From Streptomyces sp. ISL-94 (GTDB lineage Bacteria; Actinomycetota; Actinomycetes; Streptomycetales; Streptomycetaceae), in assembly GCF_018614075.1 (NCBI RefSeq), contig NZ_JAGGOZ010000019.1, forward strand, positions 1-64,000: DNA of 64,000 nucleotides, read 5' to 3'. The position numbers and the translations under genes were made by a program. The notes beneath the pieces are model-generated. The model was not told the origin of the DNA. It saw only the letters and a list, made by a program, of their open reading frames with translations, and did no database searches. This document shows positions 24,574 to 34,604 of the stretch, piece by piece (positions within the stretch are counted from its first letter, which is position 1; every line of letters begins with the position of its first letter).

Positions 24574-25440
24574 TCACAGTTCCTTGCAGACGCGGTGGAT
24601 GAAGTCGCGGGAGGCCGAGGTGTCGAGTGCCTTAGCGTCCATCCACTCCAGATGGCTGCGGTACTTCGACAGCTGGCCCTCCGCATGCATGAACTCCGGC
24701 CCGTGCGCGGAGTCGAGTTGTGCCGTGTCGAGCTGGGGCACGACCCCCTCCGCGTACAGCAGAGCGTGTCCGGCGCCGGGGAAGATGCCCTGGGTGATGG
24801 GCAGTACCCGGATGGTGATGTGGTCGGCGGTGCTCTGCTCACCCAAGTGCTCCAGCTGGGCGCGCGCTGCCTGGCGTCCGCCGAAGTGCATGCGCAGAGC
24901 CGCTTCGTGCACGAACCCGGTATAGCGCACGGGGTCCGGCCGGTCGAGTACGCGCCGTCGCTCCTGCCGGAGGGCGACCCTCAGTTCGATCTCCAGCCGT
25001 GACAGCTCCGGCAGGACCGCACCGAAGATGGAGCGTGCGTACTCCTCGGTCTGCAGCAGCCCAGGGATGTGCACGGTCTGCACTGTGTGCAGCCGTTCCG
25101 CGTGCCACTCCAGCTCGGCGATGTCCAGCATGCCCGCTGAGACCTTCCCTCGGTACTGGTCCCACCAGCCGCGTGTTCTCGGTTGCGCCATCGCCAGCAG
25201 GGCGCCGAGGTACACCTCGTCCGTGCACCCGTAGTTGGCGGCCAGTGTGCGCAGGCGCTCCGGGCTCAGGGTCCGCACGCCCGATTCGATGTTGGGGATC
25301 TTGCCTCGGTCTATGCCGAGCAGCCCGGCCGCGAACTCTGCTGTCACGCCTGCGTGCAGGCGCATCTTGCGCAGCTCGGCCCCGAGCCTGGCTTGACGGT
25401 ACGTCGGAGACGTCCTGGGTGGCATGAGGGCAGTGTGCAC
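24574..25440 (-). CDS. Scr1/WhiJ-type helix-turn-helix regulator (DUF5753)
   Basis: A 288-aa protein with an XRE-type HTH at residues ~15-75 (LGAELRKMRLHAGVTAEFAA, LGIDRGKIPNIESG) and a DUF5753 domain (HIPGLLQTEEYARSIFG, LRQERRRVLDRPDPVRY, ADHITIRVLPITQGIFPGAG). GTG at 25440 or ATG at 25425 are both possible starts. The trio with DUF397 and a divergent ATP-binding protein is a hallmark Streptomyces arrangement tied to development and antibiotic control. It probably binds the direct repeats upstream. Confidence 0.85.
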   Translation of the reverse strand: MHTALMPPRTSPTYRQARLGAELRKMRLHAGVTAEFAAGLLGIDRGKIPNIESGVRTLSPERLRTLAANYGCTDEVYLGALLAMAQPRTRGWWDQYRGKVSAGMLDIAELEWHAERLHTVQTVHIPGLLQTEEYARSIFGAVLPELSRLEIELRVALRQERRRVLDRPDPVRYTGFVHEAALRMHFGGRQAARAQLEHLGEQSTADHITIRVLPITQGIFPGAGHALLYAEGVVPQLDTAQLDSAHGPEFMHAEGQLSKYRSHLEWMDAKALDTSASRDFIHRVCKEL

Positions 25441-25465
25441 GGAAGCCGCCCCCTCGGTCCATTGG

Positions 25466-25504
25466 TGGTGCAGACATCACCCATCCCTGTGGTGCAGACA
25501 TCAC
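25466..25504. promoter_or_regulatory. Two direct repeats, likely Scr1-type operator
   Basis: TGGTGCAGACATCAC occurs at 25466-25480 and again at 25490-25504, spaced 24 bp, in the divergent region 25-65 bp upstream of the regulator gene. Placement suggests autoregulation. Confidence 0.6.
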
Positions 25505-25673
25505 ATCTGTCCTACAGTGAGTAATGCACCGCTTACGTAGGGCGAGTCGAAGTGCATCCCCCTGCCATGCCCGGGGGACGAGCCACACCCGCTGCCGATG
25601 GACGTGAGCCCTTGTGCGCGTCGAGCTTCCGAAGCCAATCCGTCCGTCAGTACCGACGACTTGGGAGTCGAAG

Positions 25674-26150
25674 ATGCCCACTCCATACCCCTCCGTATGC
25701 CCGGCCGCGCCGGACTCCGGGCCCGCCGAACCGCCGGGACCGGCAGAGGCGCTGTCGTGCAGCATGACGCTGCCCGCCTCGCCCCGGTCCGCCGGGATCG
25801 CCCGGCAGGCCGTGCGGGCCGCGCTGCACGCCTACGCCCTCGACCCACTCGTGCCGACCGCCGTGCAGGCCGCCTCCGAACTCCTCGGCTCCGCCTGGCG
25901 GATGGACCCGTACGGCGAGCTCTACCTGTCCCTGCGCTACCGCGACGACGCGCTCCGCGTCATCGTCTACGACGGGCACCCCACCCACACGCACCCCCGG
26001 CTCGCCGCGCTCTGCGAGGCCCGGCGCCGCTCCACCCTCCGGGTGTTCTCGGCGCTGGTACGCGACCACGGCGGCCACTGGGGGGTCGGGCCCTCCCGGG
26101 AGCCAGGCGGCGGGACCCGCGCCTGGGCCACGCTGCCGCACCGGGAGTGA
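25674..26150 (+). CDS. ATP-binding (anti-sigma-factor-like) HATPase protein
   Basis: A 158-aa protein of the short HATPase_c family linked with Scr1/DUF397 units. Seen are ARQAVRAALHAYALDPLVPT, VQAASELLGSAWRM (N-box-like helix, with the usual Asn-Ala pattern weak), YRDDALRVIVYDGHPTHTHP and HGGHWGVGPSREPGGGTRAW. It lacks a clear Asn in the N box, so ATP binding may be reduced. ATG 25674 follows GGGAG. Divergent from the regulator. Confidence 0.75.
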   Translation: MPTPYPSVCPAAPDSGPAEPPGPAEALSCSMTLPASPRSAGIARQAVRAALHAYALDPLVPTAVQAASELLGSAWRMDPYGELYLSLRYRDDALRVIVYDGHPTHTHPRLAALCEARRRSTLRVFSALVRDHGGHWGVGPSREPGGGTRAWATLPHRE

Positions 26151-26155
26151 GGGGG

Positions 26156-26683
26156 TCAGAGCAGCCGTTCCGCGACCTCGCGCGCCGTCCGGGCCGGCTC
26201 CGGGCCGGGTGTCAGGGAGGCCACCACGGTGGCGCCCTCGACCAGGATCAGGAGCTGGTCGGCAAGGGCCGGGGGCCCGTCGGGGGTCAGTTCGGCCAGG
26301 AGGGCGCGGAGTTCCGCCTTGTGGATGCGGACGATCTCCGGTGCGGCCGCGCCGAGTTCCCCGTACGTGTTGAGGAACGCGCAGCCGCGGAAGTCCGGCT
26401 CGGCGAACCAGGCCGCCAGCCAGTCGAAGACCGCCAGGACCCGCGCGCGTGGGCCTGCCGGGGCGAGGGCCGCCGTGCGCAGGGAGGCCAGCCAGCGGCG
26501 GTCGCGGCGTTCCAGGTAGGCCGTGAGCAGTGACTCCTTGGCCGGGAAGAGCCGGTACAGCCGCTTGAGGGGGACTCCGGAGGTCGCGCGGATGCGGTCC
26601 ATGCCGACCGCCTGGATGCCGTGCCGGTAGAACAGCTCCTCCGCCGCGTCGAGCAGCCGGGTCTGTGCCTCTTCGTCGTCCAT
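26156..26683 (-). CDS. TetR-family regulator
   Basis: A 175-aa repressor. The HTH is at residues ~9-50 (LLDAAEELFYRHGIQAVGMD ... GVPLKRLYRLFPAKESLL), and the C-terminal domain has the TetR_C-type FDWLAAWFAEPDFRGCAFLN. It is divergent from the NTF2-like gene. Two GAGAAC...GTTCTC palindromes in the gap are likely binding sites, so it probably represses both genes. The ligand is unknown. Confidence 0.85.
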   Translation of the reverse strand: MDDEEAQTRLLDAAEELFYRHGIQAVGMDRIRATSGVPLKRLYRLFPAKESLLTAYLERRDRRWLASLRTAALAPAGPRARVLAVFDWLAAWFAEPDFRGCAFLNTYGELGAAAPEIVRIHKAELRALLAELTPDGPPALADQLLILVEGATVVASLTPGPEPARTAREVAERLL

Positions 26684-26714
26684 GAGGGCAGGGTAGCCGG
26701 ATTGCGGTTGCGGG

Positions 26715-26754
26715 GAGAACGGGCGTTCTCGTAGCGTAGAGAACGATCGTTCTC
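26715..26754. promoter_or_regulatory. Paired TetR-type operators
   Basis: GAGAACGATCGTTCTC at 26739-26754 is a perfect 16-bp palindrome. GAGAACGGGCGTTCTC at 26715-26730 has the same arms with a changed centre. The 24-bp spacing places them on one DNA face within the tetR/NTF2-like gap. Confidence 0.75.
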
Positions 26755-26773
26755 CCACTCGGAAGGCACCGTC

Positions 26774-27187
26774 ATGTCCCGTCCGCCCCTGCCGCCCTTC
26801 ACCGAAGACACCGCCCGCGCGAAAGTGCGGGCCGCCGAGGACGCCTGGAACAGCCGCGATCCCGAGCGGGTCGCCCTCGCGTACACGGAGGACTCGGTCT
26901 GGCGGAACCGCGACCGCTTCCTCGCCGGCCGCGCCGAGATCCGCGCGTTCCTCGCCGACAAGTGGGAGCGGGAGCTTGACTACCGGCTCCGCAAGGAGCT
27001 GTGGGCGTACACCGGCAACCGCATCTCCGTACGCTTCGAGTACGAGTGGCACGATACCGCGGGGCAGTGGTGGCGCAGCCACGGGAACGAGCAGTGGGAG
27101 TTCGCCGACGACGGCCTGATGCGGCGCCGGGAGGCCAGCATCAACGACGTCCCGATCGCCGCATCCGACCGGCGCATCCGGGATTAG
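26774..27187 (+). CDS. NTF2-like (SnoaL/DUF1348) protein
   Basis: A 137-aa cone-fold protein: [59 protein letters not shown] and [20 protein letters not shown] are the DUF1348 pattern. Members may be small enzymes or binding proteins. It is the only target beside the divergent TetR gene, and the ATG follows the palindromic operators by 20 bp. Confidence 0.85.
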   Translation: MSRPPLPPFTEDTARAKVRAAEDAWNSRDPERVALAYTEDSVWRNRDRFLAGRAEIRAFLADKWERELDYRLRKELWAYTGNRISVRFEYEWHDTAGQWWRSHGNEQWEFADDGLMRRREASINDVPIAASDRRIRD

Positions 27188-27246
27188 AGGACGCGAGCAC
27201 TGAGAGCGTGGCCGTGTCGAGCTGCAGCTGGTCCTCGCTCCGGGAT

Positions 27247-27645
27247 TCAGATACCTCGGACGGTCACGCGGTTGCCGCAGAGCAGTGTCATGTCTTCCGC
27301 GTCGGAGGTGAAGATGGTGACGTCTCCGCGCTGCCGCAGCGCCACGGCGGCGAGTGCCGCGTCGATGGCGTACTTGTGTCCGTGCAGGCCGGCCGCCTTC
27401 AGTAGCGCGATCGCCTCGCCTGCGTTCTCCGGGGTGACCGGTTCCACCACGATCCGCGACAGCGCCCAAGTCCACGCGGCATTCTTGACACGGTTGTGAT
27501 ACGCCTCGATCAGGGTCATCGAGGCGGTGACGACTCTGATCCCGGTCCGGTCGGCGTCTCGCAGACGGGCGACCATGTGGCGATGGCCGAGTACCGCCTG
27601 GGAGAGACCTTCGCCATCCAGTACGTAGACAGCGGGTTCGGCCAT
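27247..27645 (-). CDS. PIN-domain ribonuclease toxin (VapC-like)
   Basis: A 132-aa PIN protein. Acidic residues in expected places are Asp in AVYVLDGEGLSQ, Glu in ASMTLIEAYHN, Asp in HKYAIDAALAAVAL and Asp in IFTSDAEDM. VapC toxins cut RNA with Mg2+ and are silenced by their antitoxin. ATG at 27645 overlaps the antitoxin stop (TGATG), the usual antitoxin-then-toxin order. Confidence 0.8.
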   Translation of the reverse strand: MAEPAVYVLDGEGLSQAVLGHRHMVARLRDADRTGIRVVTASMTLIEAYHNRVKNAAWTWALSRIVVEPVTPENAGEAIALLKAAGLHGHKYAIDAALAAVALRQRGDVTIFTSDAEDMTLLCGNRVTVRGI

Positions 27646-27920
27646 CAACTGGCCTTGCTTTCCGGCACGGCGCGGGCCTTGCGCTCCGCGGTCTCCTGCT
27701 GGATCGACAGGCGTTCCGCCTCGGCCCACGCGGCCTCTTCCGGGGTGACGGGGCCGTGTTCCTCCTCCAGCCATTCGACGAGCTCGTGCAGGCGATCCCG
27801 CTCGCGCTGACGCTCTATGGCGTCCGTGACGTACCGGCTGAACCCGCCGGGACCGACCTCGGCGCGAATCTCCTCGGCCAGCTCCTCAGGAAGCGTCACC
27901 GTGTATTTCTTCGTTGCCAT
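27645..27920 (-). CDS. Antitoxin partner of the PIN toxin (RHH-like)
   Basis: A 91-aa protein starting MATKKYTVTLPEELAEEIRA, a ribbon-helix-helix-like N-terminus (beta strand, two helices including GGFSRYVTDAIERQ), followed by a charged helix and a tail that should cover the toxin. Upstream in-frame ATGs exist at 27932 and 27944; 27920 starts the conserved part. It should repress its own operon. Confidence 0.75.
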   Translation of the reverse strand: MATKKYTVTLPEELAEEIRAEVGPGGFSRYVTDAIERQRERDRLHELVEWLEEEHGPVTPEEAAWAEAERLSIQQETAERKARAVPESKAS

Positions 27921-28097
27921 ACCCATTACCATACCGCCGAGCAAGGCTTACGACGCGCTCCTCGGTCAGGACATCCGCCCGCTGCCCTGCCCCGGCCCAT
28001 CTCCACGGCCCGGGCGCCGTGCGGAGCCCGCGCCCCTAGCGTCGGCGATCTCGAAGACCTGAGGCTCCACCCCGGAGCCACGCCCCCCGGACGGCCG

Positions 28098-28676
28098 TCA
28101 GGGCTGGTGGTGGGCCTGCGTGATGAGGTCCGTGGCGACCTCCAGGGCCGCCAGGCGCGTCTCCTCCGGGTCGCTCTTCATGTGCTGGAGGAACATCATC
28201 CCGGCGTGCAGCGTGAACAGTGCGCTCACGCTGCGCACCTGGTCCGTCAGCGGGTCGTCCTCCCTGCGCACCAGCTCCACCAGGCGCAGGAGCCGGTTCT
28301 TCATCGTTTCGCCGATGCTCAGCTCGCGCATCGTCGCCTGGTTCTCCTGCATGAAGCGGAACAACGGGGCGCATGCGGCGATGGCCTTGCTGTAGCGGCG
28401 CAGCAGTTCGCGCTTGGTCTCCAGGGTGCGGGGCTGTTCCTCCGCCCACACGATCAGCTCGTCGATCGGCCGCGTCAGGTCCTCGAAGAGGCTGATGATG
28501 ATGTCTTCCTTGGTCTTGAAGTGGTAGTACAGCGCCGCCTTCGTGACCTCCAGCCGCTCCGCGATCTCGCGCAGCGACGTCTTCTCGTACCCCTGCTCTG
28601 CGAAGAGCTCCAGTGCGACGTCCTGGATGCGCTGCCGCGTGTTGCCGCGGCGCGGCTGCGGACTGCTGCTGGACAT
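28098..28676 (-). CDS. TetR-family regulator of the adjacent DHA2 exporter
   Basis: A 192-aa repressor with a standard N-terminal HTH: TRQRIQDVALELFAEQGYEK, TSLREIAERLEVTKAALYYH and FKTKEDIIISLFED. The C-terminal part has a well-conserved helix bundle. The ATG follows GGGGAGAG. It is divergent from the DHA2 gene across a 145-bp region with a long inverted repeat. By analogy with EmrR/QacR systems it should derepress the pump when a drug binds. Confidence 0.9.
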   Translation of the reverse strand: MSSSSPQPRRGNTRQRIQDVALELFAEQGYEKTSLREIAERLEVTKAALYYHFKTKEDIIISLFEDLTRPIDELIVWAEEQPRTLETKRELLRRYSKAIAACAPLFRFMQENQATMRELSIGETMKNRLLRLVELVRREDDPLTDQVRSVSALFTLHAGMMFLQHMKSDPEETRLAALEVATDLITQAHHQP

Positions 28677-28688
28677 GGCTCTCCCCAC

Positions 28689-28764
28689 ACTTACTTGCTT
28701 GACGCCCGGCTAGTTACGGGTCTACGGTCCCCATTGTAGTGAACTAGCCGGTCGACAAGTAAGT
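28689..28764. promoter_or_regulatory. Divergent tetR/exporter control region
   Basis: ACTTACTTG...CCGGCTAGTT (28689-28715) is mirrored by AACTAGCCGG...CAAGTAAGT (28742-28764), a long interrupted inverted repeat. For the exporter, TTGACG (28699-28704), an 18-bp spacer and TACGGT (28723) are a promoter candidate. For tetR, TACAAT on the minus strand (28738-28733) is a good -10. Repressor binding would cover both. Confidence 0.7.
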
Positions 28765-28797
28765 GCCGGTGCTCCAAGAGTGTGAAGACGCTAGTGA

Positions 28798-30429
<1,632 letters not shown>

Positions 30430-30456
30430 CCTGGCCTGATGAACGGTGCCGCAGTC

Positions 30457-30498
30457 GGCCCGGCTCCGGGGGATGGACGGATCCCCCGGAGCCGGGCC
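30457..30498 (+). terminator. Strong terminator after the exporter
   Basis: GGCCCGGCTCCGGGGGAT - six-base loop - ATCCCCCGGAGCCGGGCC, a perfect 18-bp stem followed by ATTTCT. Confidence 0.9.
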
Positions 30499-30750
30499 AT
30501 TTCTGTACCCGCGTCCACGTGTCCCGGGAGAGGGCGGCGGACGGCGCCGGCCGCCAGGCCCTGGAGCAGCAGGGCCGGCCGGAACAGCCGGGACAGCCCG
30601 GGCAGTCCGCACCGCGCCCTCCTCCTGACACGCCGCAGGGCGGCGAACGGGTGAGGGTCGACGCCCCGGCGCGCCCCGCGGTGTTCCCTGGTCGGGCAGC
30701 AGCACACGTGCGCACGTATGCAGGCAGGCACGCCCGGCCAGGAGGACCCC
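30499..30750. other. Intergenic region after the exporter terminator
   Basis: Together with the terminator this fills a 321-bp gap. I see nothing convincing in it except a ribosome site (AGGAGG) just before the next start. Confidence 0.5.
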
Positions 30751-31077
30751 GTGACCATCAGCCCCGCCACACTCTCCGACCCCGCCGTCGGCGCCTTCGT
30801 CGCCGCCGTCAACGCCCATGACAGGAACGCCTTCCTCGCGCTCCTGACCCCGGACGCGTCCATGTCCGACGACGGTTCGGACCGCGACCTCGCCGACTGG
30901 ATCGACCGGGAGATCTTCGACTCCGGCGGCCACATGGACGTCCAGAAGGAGTCGGACGGCGGCCACTCCCTGGTCGTCAACTACCGCAACGACACGTGGG
31001 GCGAGATGCGCACCGCCTGGCGCTTCACCGTCACCCCGGCGGGCCGGATCAGCCGTTTCGAGACCGGCCAGGCCTGA
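30751..31077 (+). CDS. NTF2-like (SnoaL-fold) small protein
   Basis: A 108-aa cone-fold protein: DPAVGAFVAAVNAHDRNAFL, ALLTPDASMSDDGSDRDLAD, WRFTVTPAGRISRFETGQA. GTG at 30751 stands after a strong AGGAGG; a longer frame starts at an upstream ATG with no RBS. Such proteins may bind or convert small hydrophobic molecules. No operon partner. Confidence 0.75.
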   Translation: MTISPATLSDPAVGAFVAAVNAHDRNAFLALLTPDASMSDDGSDRDLADWIDREIFDSGGHMDVQKESDGGHSLVVNYRNDTWGEMRTAWRFTVTPAGRISRFETGQA

Positions 31078-31177
31078 CCCGCCACCGACGCACCTCCACA
31101 CAGCGCCGGGCGCTCCCGTACGGGTGAAAGCGCGCCCGGCGTCGTTCCGGCCCGCGGCGGGCCCCGTTGGACCGGAC

Positions 31178-31822
31178 ATGAAACCCACCCGAATCGCCGC
31201 TTTCGCCCTGGCCACCGCTGCGGCCGCCCTCGCCCCCGCCCTCCTCCAGTCGGCCATCGCCACGCCGCTGGCGTCGCCGTACCTCCAGGACCCGGCCGGC
31301 GGCGAAAAGACCATGAAGTCGATGTGGACCAAGGACGAACAGCACAAGGTGGAGGGGCAGTTCCGCTTCCATCCCGGAGTCCAGTACAAGACGGTCACCC
31401 GCCCCGGCCCCTCGGGCGCGCCGGACTACGAGCGACAGGTCCCCGACCCCAAGACCCTGGCGTGGGAGCCGTCGTACGAGTTCGCCTGGTCGGTGTCGGA
31501 CTCGACGGTGGTGAAGAAGGCGCTGACGGTCAAGGAAGGCGAGCACCCGATCGTCGTACACGCCGTGCTGCGCACCGCGAAGGGCGCGAAGGCGGGGGAG
31601 GTGCGCCAGGAACTCACCGGGAAGCCGGCGACGGGGCGCGAGAAGCTCGCGGGCGGCAAGCGCATCGCGTGTGACACCGGGAAGTACACGGTGGAGTGGT
31701 CGGTCACGCGCTCTGGCTACGGCACGCTCACCGGCACCTTGGGCTGGGACTCCAGCTGCGAGGAGTACCGCACGGCGTTCGCCTCGGACCCCGGAAAGAG
31801 CGCAACGAGCGGAAGGAACTGA
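31178..31822 (+). CDS. Secreted hypothetical protein
   Basis: A 214-aa exported protein. MKPTRIAAFALATAAAALAP is a signal sequence with cleavage near residue 30. The mature part is Lys-rich with PSYEFAWSVSDSTVVKKALT and a Cys pair (RIACDTG, DSSCEEY) that may form a disulfide. No family recognised. An upstream GTG at 31124 would extend it, but the signal pattern starts at 31178. Confidence 0.6.
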   Translation: MKPTRIAAFALATAAAALAPALLQSAIATPLASPYLQDPAGGEKTMKSMWTKDEQHKVEGQFRFHPGVQYKTVTRPGPSGAPDYERQVPDPKTLAWEPSYEFAWSVSDSTVVKKALTVKEGEHPIVVHAVLRTAKGAKAGEVRQELTGKPATGREKLAGGKRIACDTGKYTVEWSVTRSGYGTLTGTLGWDSSCEEYRTAFASDPGKSATSGRN

Positions 31823-31964
31823 GGAGGAGGCCGGCCGCCCCGCGCACCTTGTGAGTGCTCGGCGGGCGACTGGGCCGACGGCCTTGGATCAAGAGCCGTA
31901 GGGGCCATTGTGCCGCATGGGGTGGACTGCGGCGGGGGGCGAAGGTCCCGTGTCACGGGTGACT

Positions 31965-33257
31965 TCAGTGCTTGTTCTTCGACGCCTCGGCGGCCTTGGC
32001 CGCGATGTCCTCCAGGACGACCTTCGGGTCGCCGGCCGGTTCCACGGCGCGTCCGATGTTGCGCTTGATCGTGTCGCTGACGGTCACCCAGGACGGGTCG
32101 TTGACCGGGTAGAGCTGGGCGCCGCGCAGCGCCGTCAGGAACTGCGTGTCGTTGGTGTCGAGTCCGCCGCCCGCCGGAGTGCGCGAGGCGGAGACGGTGG
32201 ACGGCAGCAGGTGGTAGCGGTTGGCGAAGTCCATCAGGTTCTTGTCCTGGTAGACGAAGTCGAGGAACGCGCCGATCTCGGCGCGCTTGCCGTTCTGCTT
32301 GAAGGCCATCATCCAGTCGGCCACGCCCACGGCCGGCGGGGTCTCCCCGGTGCCGAGGGTGTCCGCGACCGGCATCGAGACGGCGCGGACGTCGATGCCC
32401 TTGGCGCGCGCCTCGTACGCGAGTGAGGGGTATCCGTTGAGCATGCCGACCTCGCCCCGCAGGAACGCGGCGAAGGCGTCGGCGCGGTTCAGCTGGGACG
32501 GCGAGGTGGGCCCGACGAGGCCGGGGGTGACCAGCTGGTCCTTGACCCACTTCCAGGTCTGGATGTTCTGGTCGGAGGCCAGGGCGTAGTTGCCGCTGCT
32601 GTCGGCGTAGCCGCCGCCGTTGCTCAACTCCCAGATCAACGCCTCGGCGTGGGCCTCCTCCGGACCAAGGGGCAGGGCGTACGGGAACTTCACGCCGGCC
32701 TTGTCCCTCAGCGACTTGGCGTCGGCCTTCAGGTCGGGCCAGGTCTTGGGTGCTTCCTTGATGCCGGCCTTGTCGAACAGCGCCTGGTTGTAGAAGAGGA
32801 GGCGGCTGCTCGCCACCCACGGCAGCCCGTAGAGGGTGCTGCCGACGGTGCCGGCCTCGGCGAGCGGCGCCAGGAAGTTCGCCTCGGCGCTGATGGAGAG
32901 CAGTTCCTCGGCGGAATAGAGCTCGCCTTGCGCGGCGAAGTCCGAGTAGGAGCCCATGAGGGCGATGTCCGGTGCCTTGCCGGCGTGGACCATACGGGAG
33001 ACCTCGCGGTCGATGTCGGCCCACGGCAGGAGCTTGACCTCGACCTTGATACCGGGGTGGGCGGCGGTGAAATCACCGGTCACCTTGTCCCAGAAGGCCT
33101 TTGAACTGGTGGCCGGAGTATCGCCGTATTCGGCCGCCACGAGGTGCAGCGTGCCGCCGTCACCTACGCCGTCGCCGGAGCCGCCACAACCGGCCAGAGG
33201 TATCAGCAGACCGAGCACGGCTGTGCTGGCGGCCGTCCCGAAGATTCTTCGTCGCAC
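31965..33257 (-). CDS. Extracellular solute-binding lipoprotein (ABC sugar type, family 1)
   Basis: A 430-aa lipoprotein: a twin-Arg-like start (MRRRIFG), hydrophobic core and lipobox LAGC at residues ~21-24. The mature part follows the family-1 maltose/oligosaccharide-binding fold: TGDFTAAHPGIKVEVKLLPW, GKAPDIALMGSYSDFAAQGE, GLPWVASSRLLFYNQALFDK and AFLRGEVGMLNGYPSLAYEA. It should capture a sugar for an ABC importer, but no permease or ATPase lies beside it. Confidence 0.9.
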   Translation of the reverse strand: MRRRIFGTAASTAVLGLLIPLAGCGGSGDGVGDGGTLHLVAAEYGDTPATSSKAFWDKVTGDFTAAHPGIKVEVKLLPWADIDREVSRMVHAGKAPDIALMGSYSDFAAQGELYSAEELLSISAEANFLAPLAEAGTVGSTLYGLPWVASSRLLFYNQALFDKAGIKEAPKTWPDLKADAKSLRDKAGVKFPYALPLGPEEAHAEALIWELSNGGGYADSSGNYALASDQNIQTWKWVKDQLVTPGLVGPTSPSQLNRADAFAAFLRGEVGMLNGYPSLAYEARAKGIDVRAVSMPVADTLGTGETPPAVGVADWMMAFKQNGKRAEIGAFLDFVYQDKNLMDFANRYHLLPSTVSASRTPAGGGLDTNDTQFLTALRGAQLYPVNDPSWVTVSDTIKRNIGRAVEPAGDPKVVLEDIAAKAAEASKNKH

Positions 33258-33472
33258 GGGTGGATTCCCCTGATTTTCTTTTGGATCCTGTTATTACTTA
33301 TGAGTTACTCCGGGCGGGGGTGTCCCTCCATGGCCCGTTGGCCGGAATTCTCTCCTGGAGGGGGGCGGTTGGCCCCATTGGGGCCGCACTTGTGGGCAAT
33401 GCTCCAAGGCCGGCTTTTCCGGTTGGTGTTATCCCCTATGTCAGGCGGGAATTCCACGCGCGTAGACATGCC

Positions 33473-33505
33473 AAAGGCCCGTTTCCGGCCGGAGAACGGG
33501 TCTTG
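33473..33505 (-). terminator. Hairpin after the SMI1/KNR4-like gene
   Basis: GGCCCGTT...AACGGGTC arms around TCCGGCCGGAG, with a short T-run (CCTTTGG) on the minus strand. About 16 bp beyond the stop at 33521. Confidence 0.6.
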
Positions 33506-33520
33506 GGTGGGGCGTGGAGG

Positions 33521-34138
33521 TCAGTCGGAGAATTCGCCCGCGTACGGGTCGGGCTCGCCCGTCTCGGGGTTGCGGCCCTCCTGCCAACGGCGCTGGGCCT
33601 TGCGCCAGTGCACGAAGCTGAGGTGGCCGCCGTCCCAGAAGGTGATGCTGACCGGGCTCATGTCGAACTCGTCGGAACAGAGCCGGTAGAGGAATTCGGC
33701 CATGCCGTACGGATACACGGCAAAGGAGTCGGCCGTGTGCCGCCCGCACACCAGGACGGGCCAGCGGTCCGGGTCCGGGTCGGAGGTGAGCCAGCAGAGG
33801 ATGTCGGAGCCGCCGGTGACCCCCCAGGCGATGATGGCCTCGGGGTCCACGCCGAAGGCGGCCCGGCCGCCCTCCGCCTTCCACAGCTGCCGGGCGTTGT
33901 CCGTCTCCTCCGCCATCTCGGCGGGGTCCCACTGGAGTCCGGGCTTGGGCAGCGGGAGCAGGATGCCGGCCTCGCCGTTGATGGAGCCCGCGCCGAAGCG
34001 GCCCATGAAGGCGATGAAGTCCGCCGGGAACCGGGTGCCCCAGGCGGCCTCGGCCGCCTGCCAGTCGATGTCCTCGTCGGCGCCGTGCGTCGCCGGCATG
34101 ATCTGCTCCAGCGCCTTGATCCGCGCGTTCTCCGTCAT
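33521..34138 (-). CDS. SMI1/KNR4-family (SUKH) protein
   Basis: A 205-aa protein with the SUKH pattern: [56 protein letters not shown] and [22 protein letters not shown] proteins often act as immunity factors to contact-dependent or secreted toxins, though many are orphans. No toxin gene is visible next to it. ATG at 34138, monocistronic. Confidence 0.8.
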   Translation of the reverse strand: MTENARIKALEQIMPATHGADEDIDWQAAEAAWGTRFPADFIAFMGRFGAGSINGEAGILLPLPKPGLQWDPAEMAEETDNARQLWKAEGGRAAFGVDPEAIIAWGVTGGSDILCWLTSDPDPDRWPVLVCGRHTADSFAVYPYGMAEFLYRLCSDEFDMSPVSITFWDGGHLSFVHWRKAQRRWQEGRNPETGEPDPYAGEFSD

Positions 34139-34197
34139 GCCGCTCCCCTGCCACCCCAGCTCAACCGCCCCAACCTACCGCCGGGGCGCGGCGTCGC

Positions 34198-34566
34198 CTA
34201 GCCGCGCGTGAGACGTCCGGATACGTCCAGGTTCACCGTGGTTCCGGGACCCAGGCCCCAGGCGGCCATGGCCCCGGCCTCGGCCTCCAGGACGTGCCGG
34301 GCCCGGAGCCGGGGGCGGCCGAGTCGGCCGGGGCGCATCGTGACGACGGCGAGCACGCGGAGGTCCCGGCCCAGGTAGGCCACGTCTATGGCGAACCGCA
34401 TGCGGAAGGTGTGCACGCTTGCCGCGGGTGTGAGGAGCATGGCGCCGCGGATCCCGTCCCGGCCGAGGAGCCCGCGGGTGCGGGCGGAGTACGAGGCGGC
34501 GACCTCGAGCGGTATGCGCTGCGCGCCGATGCGGAGGATCCCTCGCCCGTCCTGCCATTTCGCCAT
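34198..34566 (-). CDS. DUF192 family protein
   Basis: A 122-aa DUF192 protein: [80 protein letters not shown]. This widespread domain has no firm role, though often called a secreted or metal-tolerance-linked protein. Usual relatives have an export signal; here only a short N-terminus precedes the domain. The start lies about 40 bp from the truncated transposase. Confidence 0.85.
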   Translation of the reverse strand: MAKWQDGRGILRIGAQRIPLEVAASYSARTRGLLGRDGIRGAMLLTPAASVHTFRMRFAIDVAYLGRDLRVLAVVTMRPGRLGRPRLRARHVLEAEAGAMAAWGLGPGTTVNLDVSGRLTRG

Positions 34567-34604
34567 GCGAGCCAGCGTAGAGCCCCGCTCGGAAATCAGG
34601 CGGA

